Shown piece after piece: positions 33,001 through 40,984 of a stretch of DNA of 64,000 bases. The notes beneath the pieces are model-generated. The model saw nothing but the letters and a program-made list of their open reading frames with translations, searched no databases and had not been told where the DNA came from. A program made the translations under genes and the position numbers. The stretch is from Candidatus Dechloromonas phosphorivorans (GTDB lineage: Bacteria > Pseudomonadota > Gammaproteobacteria > Burkholderiales > Rhodocyclaceae), in contig JADKBR010000007.1 of NCBI GenBank assembly GCA_016714975.1, forward strand, positions 162,330 through 226,329. Reading direction: 5' to 3'. Positions within the stretch are counted from its first letter, which is position 1; every line of letters starts with the position of its first letter.

Positions 33001-34729
33001 CGCAGGGGCCGTACTCGCCGTGCTCGACGTTGTAACGTACGAAAGTTTCGAACGAAGCACCACTGCGCGCCATTTCCTCGGGAAAGCCCAGAATCTGGCA
33101 AAACCTGCTGTTCAACGCGGTCATGTGCAGGTCGTCGTCGACCACGCTGATCCCCTGCGAGATGTTTTCGAGGGTGGCCTGCAGAACCTTGGTCTTCCGG
33201 GCCATCTCGGCCTCGGCTTGCTTGCTTGCCGTCACGTCGTGCGCGGTGCCGTAATAGCCGAGGAACACGCCGTCCTCGTCATAGTTGGGTCGGCCGAAGA
33301 CCTTGGACCAGTGCTCGTTTCCCTCGCCGTCAAGCATCCGATATTCCAGCTCGAAGGGTTCGCGGGCTGCCAGCTGCGCACGATGGGCTTCCCACTGCGC
33401 GGGCGTCAGCCCGGAGGGCGCAAGCTCCCAGCGCGTCCTTCCCTTGATCTCATCCAGCGTCAGCGGCATCTTGCCGGTGCCTCGCTCGCTGGTGCCGGTG
33501 ATGTTGACGAAGCGGCCTTCGCTGTCCTGCTCCCAGAACCAGTCCTCGGACATCTCGGCGAGCGCGCGAAAGCGCTTTTCGCTGTGACGCAGACCGCTAG
33601 TCATCTCAGCCGCCAGTCGCTCGGCGCGCGTCCTCGCGCGCGCCAGAGCGAGGTAGAGCGCGGCCAGCAGCAAGCTGACCGCGACGCTGGCGGCCAGGAC
33701 CAGTGCCGGAATCTGGCCGCCCTGCTGGCGGCTGACCCAGGCATCTCCGGCGCTCACGCGAACCTCCCAGAAACGCCCGCCCGCCGCAATGAGCGCCGTC
33801 GAAGACAATCCCCGATCTCTGTTTTCGGCCGTCGCATCGCCGGTGCATCTTTCCACGATCAGCTGCCGCGCTGGCGCTGGATTTCCGTTTGTCGCCTGTG
33901 GACCAACGTCGTGAACGGCGGCACAAAGCCCGGCGAGAAACGGCTGGGCGAAAATGTCGCTCAAGATATCGCTGGCATCGAGCGAGATCCCGACCAGGGC
34001 GACGAGGGCGCTGTGACGTTCGGCGGCTGACCCCAGCGGTGCATCACGGCGATACACGGGTGCGCGCAGCACCAGGCCCCGCTCGCCTTGCGCACTCTGA
34101 ACCAGTTGAAATGGCTGCGTAAACGTGGTCTTGCCCGTCTCACGCGCGGCGAGCAACGACTCGCGGACAGCCGGCTGGCTCGATACGTCCAGCCCAAAGG
34201 CGGACAGGTTGTTTGCAAGAGGTTCGATATAGTCGATGACGAAGTGCTCGCTCTCGGCACTGTCGGGATGAATCACGAAGTCCGGGAACCCTTTTGCGTC
34301 CAGGCTTCGGTCATCGCGCACGGCGGCCATGAACGCAGCTTTTTCGGAGTCGGATACCCTGCGCGTCAGGTGCAGCGCCCGAATGCCCGGCAGCGGCATC
34401 TGACCGCGCAGATTCTCGTAATATCGACGGAATTCGGGACGGTCGACGTGCTGCGAGGCAATGAACAAACCCTGCATGCCCAGCACAAGGGTCTGGTAAT
34501 CGTCCGCGCGACGCTGAATTCCAGCAAGCACCAGACTGGAACTGGCGTCGAAACGCGAACGGGACTCGCGCGCCAGATTGTCTTCCGCATTGCGCCAAAG
34601 CGCATAACTGGAAGCCAAGCACGCTGCCAGTACAACGCAAGTCACCCGCAGCGGCGTCATGAGGCTGGCCCTCACTGGCACGAGTTCCTTGGTGGGAGCA
34701 TCACTGCTGGTTTGGCCTGCAGGCATCAT
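30020..34729 (-). CDS. Membrane CHASE/multi-PAS GGDEF-EAL protein
   Basis: 1569 aa. Membrane segment near residues 25-45, a periplasmic CHASE-type sensor (about 50-300; includes DDYQTLVLGMQGLF and a later GLVLRAPVYRRD), and a second membrane segment near 345-365. Six PAS domains follow (about 385-1145), each ending in a DVT/DITE/DITDRK-like linker. Then an intact GGDEF domain (ARIGGDEFVAVL, about 1150-1310) and an intact EAL domain (AEALIRW; DDFGTGYSSLTYLKRLPADLLK; AEGVETAAH). It may both make and degrade c-di-GMP. The ATG at 34729 is chosen; a TTG at 34735 adds two residues. Transcribed away from ssb. Confidence 0.9.
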   Translation of the reverse strand: MMPAGQTSSDAPTKELVPVRASLMTPLRVTCVVLAACLASSYALWRNAEDNLARESRSRFDASSSLVLAGIQRRADDYQTLVLGMQGLFIASQHVDRPEFRRYYENLRGQMPLPGIRALHLTRRVSDSEKAAFMAAVRDDRSLDAKGFPDFVIHPDSAESEHFVIDYIEPLANNLSAFGLDVSSQPAVRESLLAARETGKTTFTQPFQLVQSAQGERGLVLRAPVYRRDAPLGSAAERHSALVALVGISLDASDILSDIFAQPFLAGLCAAVHDVGPQATNGNPAPARQLIVERCTGDATAENRDRGLSSTALIAAGGRFWEVRVSAGDAWVSRQQGGQIPALVLAASVAVSLLLAALYLALARARTRAERLAAEMTSGLRHSEKRFRALAEMSEDWFWEQDSEGRFVNITGTSERGTGKMPLTLDEIKGRTRWELAPSGLTPAQWEAHRAQLAAREPFELEYRMLDGEGNEHWSKVFGRPNYDEDGVFLGYYGTAHDVTASKQAEAEMARKTKVLQATLENISQGISVVDDDLHMTALNSRFCQILGFPEEMARSGASFETFVRYNVEHGEYGPCDADAKVREMVERARAMQPHRFKRTRPNGAVIEVVGNPLPGGGFVTTYTDVTEQELAAQAVRASEARLKKAELVSGSGNWEYHLDFQVMLASDGAAKLYGLDRSKPGYEDYSVFKEIPLPEYRPVLDAAMTQLIKSGQPYDLEFKIKKADTGAIRDIHSIAFFDKEERIVFGVIRDITERKVAEETLRRTEERFSTAFHFSPLAASIARSDDGRFIDANRAYERDFGWKREDLIGRTSIEVGLWPNEEARRPWVAALQRSGRVVGWETTWRLKNGEMRWISLSAESVDMDGVPCNLVFVMDITERKQLEAALRQREHYQRALLDNFPFAVWLKDTDGRFLAVNNVFAEVFGWPSADSLTGKNDFDIAPAELAQGYVVDDRAVLESGASRQVEEMVETGEQRRWMETYKSPVSVDGKVFGTVGFFRDITDRKRVDEELHLAASVFTHAREGIMITDAGGIIVNVNDAFAWITGYTREDAVGQKPSILRSGRHDAEFYAAMWRALTADGYWNGEIWNRRKDGRVYAEMLTISAVQDPGGRTMNYVALFSDITAMKEYQQRLESIAHYDGLTNLPNRTLLADRLQQTMAQSQRRGQSLAVVYLDLDGFKSINDEYGHDVGDQVLITLARCMKEVLRDCDTLARIGGDEFVAVLGDLDAPESCEPVLARLLLAASEPVNAGDATLRVSASIGVTFYPQDNADADQLLRHADQAMYAAKQMGRNRYHLFDIAHDAVLTTRHESVEHVRRALDRREFELYYQPKVNMRTGAVVGAEALIRWRHPERGLLLPGDFLPIIEEHPISVELGKWVIDAALNQIGQWNAAGLNISVSVNVGARQLQQVDFAQRLAEMLAAHPQVRFGQLELEILETSALEDVTKVSELMYACLAMGVNFALDDFGTGYSSLTYLKRLPADLLKVDQTFVRGMLEDSNDLAIVKGIVGLARAFHRQIIAEGVETAAHGALLLSLGCELAQGYGIARPMPAADLPGWAAAWRPDSTW

Positions 34730-34752
34730 GACCAAAGCCTAATGCAAAGGCA

Positions 34753-34929
34753 TGGACTACGCAACCGAGCTCTGGCCAGCGGACGATACGGCAGTACCGC
34801 GCCGCCAAATTCGGCGATAATGCGGTGTTCGCCACCTGCGCCGGGCTGGTGCTGTTCTGGCTGGCGGTAGCGGGCTCGATGAATTTCCCGCAACGGCGCG
34901 TGGTGGCCGTGGCGGCTCAAGATATCTAG
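34753..34929 (+). pseudogene. C-terminal remnant of an MFS permease upstream of ssb
   Basis: In the frame ending at the TAG 34927-34929, translation gives KFGDNAVFATCAGLVLFWLA followed by VAGSMNFPQRR. This is the last transmembrane helix and tail typical of major-facilitator permeases that commonly precede ssb in betaproteobacteria. The frame is closed upstream by a stop at 34729 and has no start or earlier helices. The neighbouring large signalling gene begins where the rest of the permease should be. This looks like a deletion or insertion boundary. The ssb ribosome-binding site (AGGAGAG) overlaps the stop codon, as it would have in the intact operon. Confidence 0.65.
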
Positions 34930-34941
34930 GAGAGATGGGGC

Positions 34942-35400
34942 ATGGCATCGGTCAACAAGGCAATCATCATCGGGAATCTTGGCAAGGATCCCGAGGTCCG
35001 CTACACCGCAAGCGGCGAGGCGCTGTGCAACATCACCGTCGCCACCAGCGAGACCTGGAAGGACAAGGCTACCGGCGAGAAGAAGGAAGCGACCGAATGG
35101 CACCGCATCTCCTTTTTCGGCAAGCTGGCGGAAATTGCCGGGCAATACCTGAAGAAAGGGTCGCAGGTCTATGTCGAGGGAAGCATCCGGACCCGCAAAT
35201 GGACCGACAAGGAAGGCCAGGAGCGTTACACCACGGAGATTCGCGGTGACGAGATGCGCATGCTCGGCTCGCGTCAGGGGATGGGCGCGCCGGCGTCATC
35301 CGGTGGCTTCGACAGCGAGCCGACCGACTATGCGCCGTCACCCGCCAGAAACAAGCCAAAGCCGGCCTTCGACGATCTGGGCGACGACATTCCGTTTTGA
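34942..35400 (+). CDS. ssb: Single-stranded DNA-binding protein
   Basis: 152 aa. OB-fold domain in the first ~110 residues (NKAIIIGNLGKDPEVRYTASG, TEWHRISFFGKLAEIAGQYL, GSQVYVEGSIRTRKW), then a flexible Gly/Ser/Pro linker and the acidic interaction tip DDLGDDIPF. It coats single-stranded DNA in replication and repair and recruits partners through the tip. ATG at 34942 with AGGAGAG upstream. No LexA-type box (CTGT-N8-ACAG) is visible ahead of it. Sequence and length are standard. Confidence 0.97.
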   Translation: MASVNKAIIIGNLGKDPEVRYTASGEALCNITVATSETWKDKATGEKKEATEWHRISFFGKLAEIAGQYLKKGSQVYVEGSIRTRKWTDKEGQERYTTEIRGDEMRMLGSRQGMGAPASSGGFDSEPTDYAPSPARNKPKPAFDDLGDDIPF

Positions 35401-35475
35401 AATGCACTAAACTGGAATCGCTTGCGCTGCCTATCGTGGCTGGCGCTACTTCAATGGCCGGCCAAGGAAAGAATC

Positions 35476-36324
35476 GTGTCCAACCCTATCACTTTTAAAA
35501 TACTCGAGGATATCGCCAGGGATCTTTCTGGTAGCGAGATCACGTTCCCGACATTTCTCGACATCACCTTCCAGGTGCGGACTGCCCTGAAAGATCCCGA
35601 TCTGACGGTTGAACAGTTGGCAAAACTGGTTGGCGCCGAGCCCTTGATGAGCACCAAGATTGTCCGGATGTCGAACTCTGTGGCACTGAATCCTTCCGGC
35701 CGGGAGATCGCCGATGTCAAGAGCGCGATTGTCCGAGTCGGGATGGAGGCGGTGCGCACGGTATCCTTTGCCGTGGCGATGGAGCAATTGCTCAAGTCGA
35801 AGTCGATGCAGTCGTTCGCGAGCATTTCGGCAAAGCTCTGGGATCACAGCTCGCATGTTGCCGCGCTGTGTCGCGTGCTGGCCCGCAAGGTGGCGAAGAG
35901 CAATGGCGATGAGGCGATGTTTGCCGGCCTGGTGCACGATCTGGGCGTCTTCTACCTGCTCTCCCGCGCTGCCAGTTTCCCCGAACTTGTCGACGACAAA
36001 ATTGAACTGCATGCGCTGCTGGTCGACTGGCACGACAACATCGGTCATGCCCTGCTGTCCGCGCTGGGCACGCCGGATTCCGTTCTTGTGGCGGTGCAGG
36101 AGCACGAAACCGATCGCGAGATTGTCAAGCTGAAATCCTTGTCCGATGTGCTCTATATCGCCAACAAGATCGCCAACCGAACGGCCAGTTGGCGCGACCC
36201 GGAGGTTGATGCGGCGGTCGACACTTCAATCCTCGACACTCTCTTCGATGCCGACATGCTGGCCGAGATTGTTGAGGAGTCTGAAGAAGAGGTTCAATCA
36301 CTGAAGGCGGCATTGGGCAAATGA
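35476..36324 (+). CDS. HDOD domain protein
   Basis: 282 aa. The HDOD domain covers most of the protein: PDLTVEQLAKLVGAEPLMST, the RMSNSVALNPSG region, VGMEAVRTVSFAVAMEQL, an HD-like helix AMFAGLVHDLGVFYLL and a later LVDWHDNIGHALLSALG. HDOD proteins are non-enzymatic or weakly defined relatives of HD hydrolases, found in signalling and stress pathways. The start is a GTG at 35476 with AAGGAAAG upstream; a TTG at 35422 is possible. It lies 75 bp after ssb and before a CZB protein in the same direction, in a neighbourhood rich in c-di-GMP genes. Confidence 0.85.
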   Translation: MSNPITFKILEDIARDLSGSEITFPTFLDITFQVRTALKDPDLTVEQLAKLVGAEPLMSTKIVRMSNSVALNPSGREIADVKSAIVRVGMEAVRTVSFAVAMEQLLKSKSMQSFASISAKLWDHSSHVAALCRVLARKVAKSNGDEAMFAGLVHDLGVFYLLSRAASFPELVDDKIELHALLVDWHDNIGHALLSALGTPDSVLVAVQEHETDREIVKLKSLSDVLYIANKIANRTASWRDPEVDAAVDTSILDTLFDADMLAEIVEESEEEVQSLKAALGK

Positions 36325-36507
36325 TGCCGGATTGCCGTGCGCTTGGTGGCCCATGTCCTCTGTGGCATAGGGACGCCGCAATCTGCTGACAAGGGCTGCC
36401 TCATCTTGCGCAGCGAGGGCTGGCCGCAGCTTGTGAGAAAGAACAGCAATGACGCTGGTTGAAGAATTGTGTGCGTGGTTGCGGCATCGTGCGTCGAAGG
36501 GAAAAGT

Positions 36508-36918
36508 ATGATGAACAGGGCGGAACGCATCGAACAGGCGATTGAGGCCCACGCGCAGTGGATGACGCGACTCAGACAAGCGGTGCTCGAGGCGCAGTCA
36601 GCACTCGACATGCAGGAGATTCGTGCGGATAACCAGTGCGAATTCGGCAAGTGGCTGCATGGCCCAGGCCTTTCGCCAAGCGACCGCCTGACGGAATACT
36701 ATCGCGAGGTTCGACACGTGCATGCCGAGTTTCATGAGCTTGCCGGACGCATCGTCGAACTGGCAGCTGCAGGCCGGGTGTTCGAGGCCTATGCGCTGCT
36801 TTACGGGGAGTACATTACCTTGTCGGGCAGGCTGGTCCTGGCGATGCGGGCATGGCAGGCGAATCAACGAGAATTGATTGTTGGATCCGCTTCATTTCTC
36901 GGGAATGGCGAAGTGTGA
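36508..36918 (+). CDS. Stand-alone CZB (chemoreceptor zinc-binding) domain protein
   Basis: 136 aa, almost entirely one CZB-type four-helix domain. The expected zinc ligands are visible: His15 (AHAQW), Cys44 (CEFGKW), and His72 and His76 (HAEFH), with His51 and His70 nearby. CZB domains sense zinc or oxidants and regulate chemoreceptors and diguanylate cyclases such as DgcZ. Here there is no attached output domain, so it would act in trans. Two ATGs (36508, 36511) follow a GAAGGGA ribosome-binding sequence. It points towards the convergent HD-GYP/GGDEF-EAL pair. Confidence 0.8.
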   Translation: MMNRAERIEQAIEAHAQWMTRLRQAVLEAQSALDMQEIRADNQCEFGKWLHGPGLSPSDRLTEYYREVRHVHAEFHELAGRIVELAAAGRVFEAYALLYGEYITLSGRLVLAMRAWQANQRELIVGSASFLGNGEV

Positions 36919-36998
36919 GTCACCTGCAGACTGAGCTGGATTCCGGGGCGACTACGTCAGTTTCTTGGTCGGCTTCCCCACCGGTTACTGCGCCGAAC

Positions 36999-39416
36999 TC
37001 AGGCCACAACACAGTGGCGCTCACCAATCAGCGCCAGGAGCGCACCTGACTCGAGCCCCGGCGCGACCAGGAAACCTTGAAACTGATCACACCCGGCCTC
37101 TTGCAGAAAAACGCGGTGCGCCTCGGTCTCTACCCCTTCCGCGACAATTTTCAGATGCAGCGCTTTCCCCAGATTGATGATCGCCGCCACAATCGCCGTA
37201 TCACTCTCGTCGTCCGGCAGACCGTCGACAAAGGTTCGGTCGATCTTAAGCTTGTTGATCGGAAAGCGCTTGAGGTACATGAGGCTTGAGTAACCGGTCC
37301 CGAAGTCGTCAATGGACAGTTGAACACCCAGCCGAGCCAGCTCCCGCAAGCGTTGCAGTGCCTCGTCCGCATCAAGAACAAGAATCGACTCTGTCAGTTC
37401 CAATTCCAGCGATTCTGGCGGCAAGCCGGAATCGTTAAGCGCACGGGCCACCGACCCCACGAAGTCCTTGTTCTGAAATTGAACAGCGGAGACGTTGACC
37501 GCAACGACGATAGAGACGCCGGCGACGCGCCATGCAGCGGCCTGCCTTACCGCCTCGTGCAGGACCCAGTCTCCCAGCGTGACAATGAATCCGCTCTCTT
37601 CAGCCACTGGAATGAATCGGCCCGGAGGAATATCACCCAGTTCCGGATCGCGCCAGCGAGCCAGTGCCTCCGCACCAATGATTCGATCTGTCGCGATATC
37701 GATGCGCGGCTGATAGTGCAAGTGAAACCCGCCCGTATCGAGAGCCTCGCGCATGGCATGATCAAGCTTCATGCGGCTGAGCAGATCAACGTTCATCTGC
37801 CGTTGATAGAACCGGAAACCCGACCGGCCCCGCTCCTTGACCCGGTACATGGCTGCATCCGCGTTCTTGATCAGGTCGTCAGCTGTTTCACCGTCTGCAG
37901 GATAGAGCGCGATTCCGATGCTGCACGTCAGCGTGAAGGCCATCGCATCGAGCAGATAGTTTTCGGCCAGGGAGACAAGTATCCGGTTTGCCGTGAGTTC
38001 GGCGCCATGTTCATCGACGTCGTGCAACAGGACCAGGAATTCGTCTCCCCCCAGGCGCGCAGCAGTGTCAGTCTGTCGCAGACACGCCTGGATACGTTCA
38101 GCCACCTGGACCAGGACACGATCACCAAAGGCATGGCCGAGAGAGTCATTGATGTGCTTGAAGCGGTCGAGATCGAGGAAAAGGACCCCGAACCTCTTGC
38201 CTTCCCGCTTCGACCACTTGAGGGTGAAGTCGATACGTTCCCGCAGCATGGCCCGATTCGGAAGCCCGGTGAGCGTGTCGTAATAAGCGAGCTGAGCAAT
38301 GCGGTTCTTGGCGGCGATCTGTTCGGCCTGATCCTTGAAAAAGAGGACATGCTGCAACGAACAGCCATCGTCATCTTGTACGCGAACGAAGGAGGCGAGT
38401 CCGGGAATCGTGGTGCTGTCCTTCTTGCGATACCAGAGTTCGCCTTCCCACACCCCCTCCGCAGTCACCTGCCGCCGGATATGCTGGCAGGCAGCATGAT
38501 CGTCGGGGGTAAAGAAGAAGTCGTCAATCGTTTGCCCAAGGATATCTGATTCAAATAAGCCCATCAGTTTCTGTGACTGCGGATTGACGGAGACAATTCG
38601 ATAGTCCGCATCGGTCACCAAAATGGCGTCCAGACTGGAGGCGAAGACCCTCGCAGCCAGACGCAAGCGCGACTCGTCCGCCAGTCGCTTGGTGATATCC
38701 CGGAAAGAGAAGACACGGCCGATGGGGCGGCCACGCGCATACTGGGGCAAGGAAACGCGCTCGAGGATACGACCGGAGCGCAGCACCAGGACATCCAAGC
38801 CTTCCAGCAAGGGAGCACGGGTCAGGACGCCCAACTGGTTGGCGTAATGATCTGCATCGAGCACATGCTGGGCCAGCCAGGCATGAACAGCTGCGTCGTC
38901 ACGATGCGTCTTCAAGACATCCGGAAGATCCCACAGTTCGGCAAAACGCTGGTTGTAGCTGCGGATGCCATTCTGCAGGTCGATCACCAGAATGCCGTCC
39001 GCCGTGGATTCGAGTGTGGCGCGCAGTTCGGCAACCAGTTTCTCGAGCTCTTCCTCGACTTGGTGTTGTTTGCTTTGGTCAAACAGGCCAACCAGGTAGA
39101 AAGACGTGTTGTGCTCAAGGAGCACGCGGCTGACCCGGCGATCGACCTTGACGATCGACCCGTCGGCCCGACAGAGGGTGGTCTCGGAGAAAATATCGCT
39201 GGCAAGGCCGGCAGCGACATCTTCCCAGAAAAACTGGTCTTCTGGACTTGCGGCCAGGTCGATGACGGGCCTGCCAATCAGTGAGTCTCTGCTCATCCCC
39301 AAGAGACGGGTGGCTGCCGAATTCACCAGGCGAATGCGCAGATCCAGACCATCGACTATCAGAACCGATTCCAGCAAGCCTTCGATGAGAGGGGGCCAGG
39401 TCACGACGGCAGTCAT
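36999..39416 (-). CDS. PAS-GGDEF-EAL protein
   Basis: 805 aa, no membrane segment or signal peptide, so probably cytoplasmic. Three PAS domains (about residues 8-115, 125-245 and 250-370), an intact GGDEF domain (ARLGGDEFLVLL, about 375-535) and an intact EAL domain (AEALARW; DDFGTGYSSLMYLKRFPINKLK; AEGVETEAH). It can be expected to make and/or hydrolyse c-di-GMP. Its ATG at 39416 overlaps the stop of the HD-GYP gene (ATGA), so the two are translationally coupled and likely stoichiometric. Confidence 0.9.
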   Translation of the reverse strand: MTAVVTWPPLIEGLLESVLIVDGLDLRIRLVNSAATRLLGMSRDSLIGRPVIDLAASPEDQFFWEDVAAGLASDIFSETTLCRADGSIVKVDRRVSRVLLEHNTSFYLVGLFDQSKQHQVEEELEKLVAELRATLESTADGILVIDLQNGIRSYNQRFAELWDLPDVLKTHRDDAAVHAWLAQHVLDADHYANQLGVLTRAPLLEGLDVLVLRSGRILERVSLPQYARGRPIGRVFSFRDITKRLADESRLRLAARVFASSLDAILVTDADYRIVSVNPQSQKLMGLFESDILGQTIDDFFFTPDDHAACQHIRRQVTAEGVWEGELWYRKKDSTTIPGLASFVRVQDDDGCSLQHVLFFKDQAEQIAAKNRIAQLAYYDTLTGLPNRAMLRERIDFTLKWSKREGKRFGVLFLDLDRFKHINDSLGHAFGDRVLVQVAERIQACLRQTDTAARLGGDEFLVLLHDVDEHGAELTANRILVSLAENYLLDAMAFTLTCSIGIALYPADGETADDLIKNADAAMYRVKERGRSGFRFYQRQMNVDLLSRMKLDHAMREALDTGGFHLHYQPRIDIATDRIIGAEALARWRDPELGDIPPGRFIPVAEESGFIVTLGDWVLHEAVRQAAAWRVAGVSIVVAVNVSAVQFQNKDFVGSVARALNDSGLPPESLELELTESILVLDADEALQRLRELARLGVQLSIDDFGTGYSSLMYLKRFPINKLKIDRTFVDGLPDDESDTAIVAAIINLGKALHLKIVAEGVETEAHRVFLQEAGCDQFQGFLVAPGLESGALLALIGERHCVVA

Positions 39417-40693
39417 GCTGCGATAGCACCGTCATCAATGCTGCGAGCGGGTTCGAAGAAATAGCAGACCCGCTTCCGCGGTGACAGGTAGGCAAGCGCC
39501 GCGCCCGGCAGTTGCAGCGGCTTCAAGCTGCGGCAAATGGCAAGAGAGGGCTCGCTTTCGAGATCGACAATCAGCGCTTCCTCAGCAGGAATCGCGGGAT
39601 CATGGACGACAACCCGGGGCTTGAGCGGCCGCGAGGAATTGACAGAGACAACCAGGGCATAGCGTTCATCGCTGAGTTGCACCACGGAACCGGGAGGATA
39701 AACGCCCATCATGCGGACGAAGGCATTGAGAAGCGTGGTATCGAACTTGGCCCTTGTCTTGGCGAAAATCTGCGCCAGCGCTTCATGGGGGGTCAGCGCC
39801 AGGATCGGATTGACGGGATTGCAGAGATTGTCGTAGTGATTGATCAGGCTGACCACGCGAGAAGCCGGGTGGAGTTTGTCATTGCCAGCACGCAAGGGAT
39901 AACCGGTACCATCAGCGTATTCGTGATGCTGACCTATGGCGAGCAAGGCACCGGAAGTAAGCCCCATGCGCTTGGCCATGGTGACACCGTAGGCGACATG
40001 CTCCTGGAACAGTTGCTGTTCGGAGGCCCGCTCGAACTGATCCTGAAAGCGCAGGCGATCGGGGAGTTCGGCCTTGCCCACATCATGAAGCAACGCGCCG
40101 ACGCCAATATCCGTCATGATCGAATCATCCAAACAACAGGCGCGGCCGAGCAGGAGGGCGAGCACCGTGACGTTGATGGCATGAAGTGACGGGCGGTCGC
40201 CCACTTTCTCGGCAAGCAAGCGAATGTTGGCTTCCTGCGCGCCCCGCAACTCGGCAAGCAGGCTGCCAACCAAGGCTTCACAGGTGACCCGAGCGGCCTG
40301 CGGATCGGCATGAACGGATTTGGTGATCTGCCGGTAGGCGTTGGCGGCGTTGTCAAACTGGCGCTCGCACCGCTGCAGGCTCGCACGCTGTTGCGAGAGT
40401 AGCTCCCGCCGCTGGCTCTTGGCCATTTCCTCTGCGGTCGGTGTTTCCGAAACGCAAGGGTCCGTGGGAGCCATTGCGGCCGGCTGAATGACATCGGATT
40501 CCGGGCCGCTGCGGCCGGGAGAGTACCGGATTCGCCTGAGACCCAGCGAGCGGATGGTCTTGATCTGTTCGGCGGACTGGATCTTGAAGCTGCTTAGGGG
40601 AAAGGGGTGCCTGATCCAGCTAAGGTCAAGAAAGACAAAATGTCCAACGCGCAACTCCCCGACATCGATATCTTGGGTATCACTATCTGTCAT
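39413..40693 (-). CDS. HD-GYP domain c-di-GMP phosphodiesterase
   Basis: 426 aa. N-terminal DUF3391-like domain (VGELRVGHFVFLDLSWIRHP), a charged helical linker, then an HD-GYP domain with His203-Asp204 (LLHDVGKAELP), His256-His257 (QHHEYADGTGYP) and the GYP triplet at 264-266. The C-terminal domain contains the usual VYPPGSVVQLSDERYALV segment. Predicted to hydrolyse c-di-GMP to pGpG/GMP with a bimetal or trimetal centre. First gene of a two-gene operon with a GGDEF-EAL protein. ATG at 40693; the upstream region is shared with the divergent spermidine-synthase-like gene. Confidence 0.92.
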   Translation of the reverse strand: MTDSDTQDIDVGELRVGHFVFLDLSWIRHPFPLSSFKIQSAEQIKTIRSLGLRRIRYSPGRSGPESDVIQPAAMAPTDPCVSETPTAEEMAKSQRRELLSQQRASLQRCERQFDNAANAYRQITKSVHADPQAARVTCEALVGSLLAELRGAQEANIRLLAEKVGDRPSLHAINVTVLALLLGRACCLDDSIMTDIGVGALLHDVGKAELPDRLRFQDQFERASEQQLFQEHVAYGVTMAKRMGLTSGALLAIGQHHEYADGTGYPLRAGNDKLHPASRVVSLINHYDNLCNPVNPILALTPHEALAQIFAKTRAKFDTTLLNAFVRMMGVYPPGSVVQLSDERYALVVSVNSSRPLKPRVVVHDPAIPAEEALIVDLESEPSLAICRSLKPLQLPGAALAYLSPRKRVCYFFEPARSIDDGAIAA

Positions 40694-40984
40694 TGTCTTG
40701 GCACACCTGGCTACCCTAGATTTCCCCGACTAAATTCTAGCATGCGCCTCAATTCAATATATACAAAAGTATTGTGTGGCGCGTAATGTTTCGCGAAACC
40801 GGGTCGGCCCGGGTTTCTTGTCCCAAGGCGCGCATGGCTGAATCGCCGTGGCCCTCACCGTGACAATCCAAGCCTCTGTTAGCGAGCCGATAGGCCCTCT
40901 CACTTGCCGAAGCAGCCGAAATGCTGGTTGCCTAGGGCAGGGATCAAGCCACCAGTTGCCCGTTCCGGGTTAGCATCGATGCTT
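40694..40984. other. Divergent promoter region between HD-GYP and spermidine-synthase-like genes
   Basis: About 290 bp without a gene. It contains an A/T-rich stretch (40752-40775) unusual for this window, a -10-like hexamer TAGAAT on the minus strand towards the HD-GYP gene, and an imperfect hairpin GAAACCGGG...CCCGGGTTTC at 40795-40817. Assignments are weak and based on consensus resemblance only. Confidence 0.35.

Noticed and set aside
31886..34030. 714-codon plus-strand open frame antisense to the CHASE/PAS/GGDEF/EAL gene
   Set aside because: Same shadow effect; no recognisable domain and no ribosome-binding site.
40795..40817. Terminator hairpin in the HD-GYP upstream region
   Set aside because: Imperfect stem in a divergent promoter region with no gene ending there and no proper T run.
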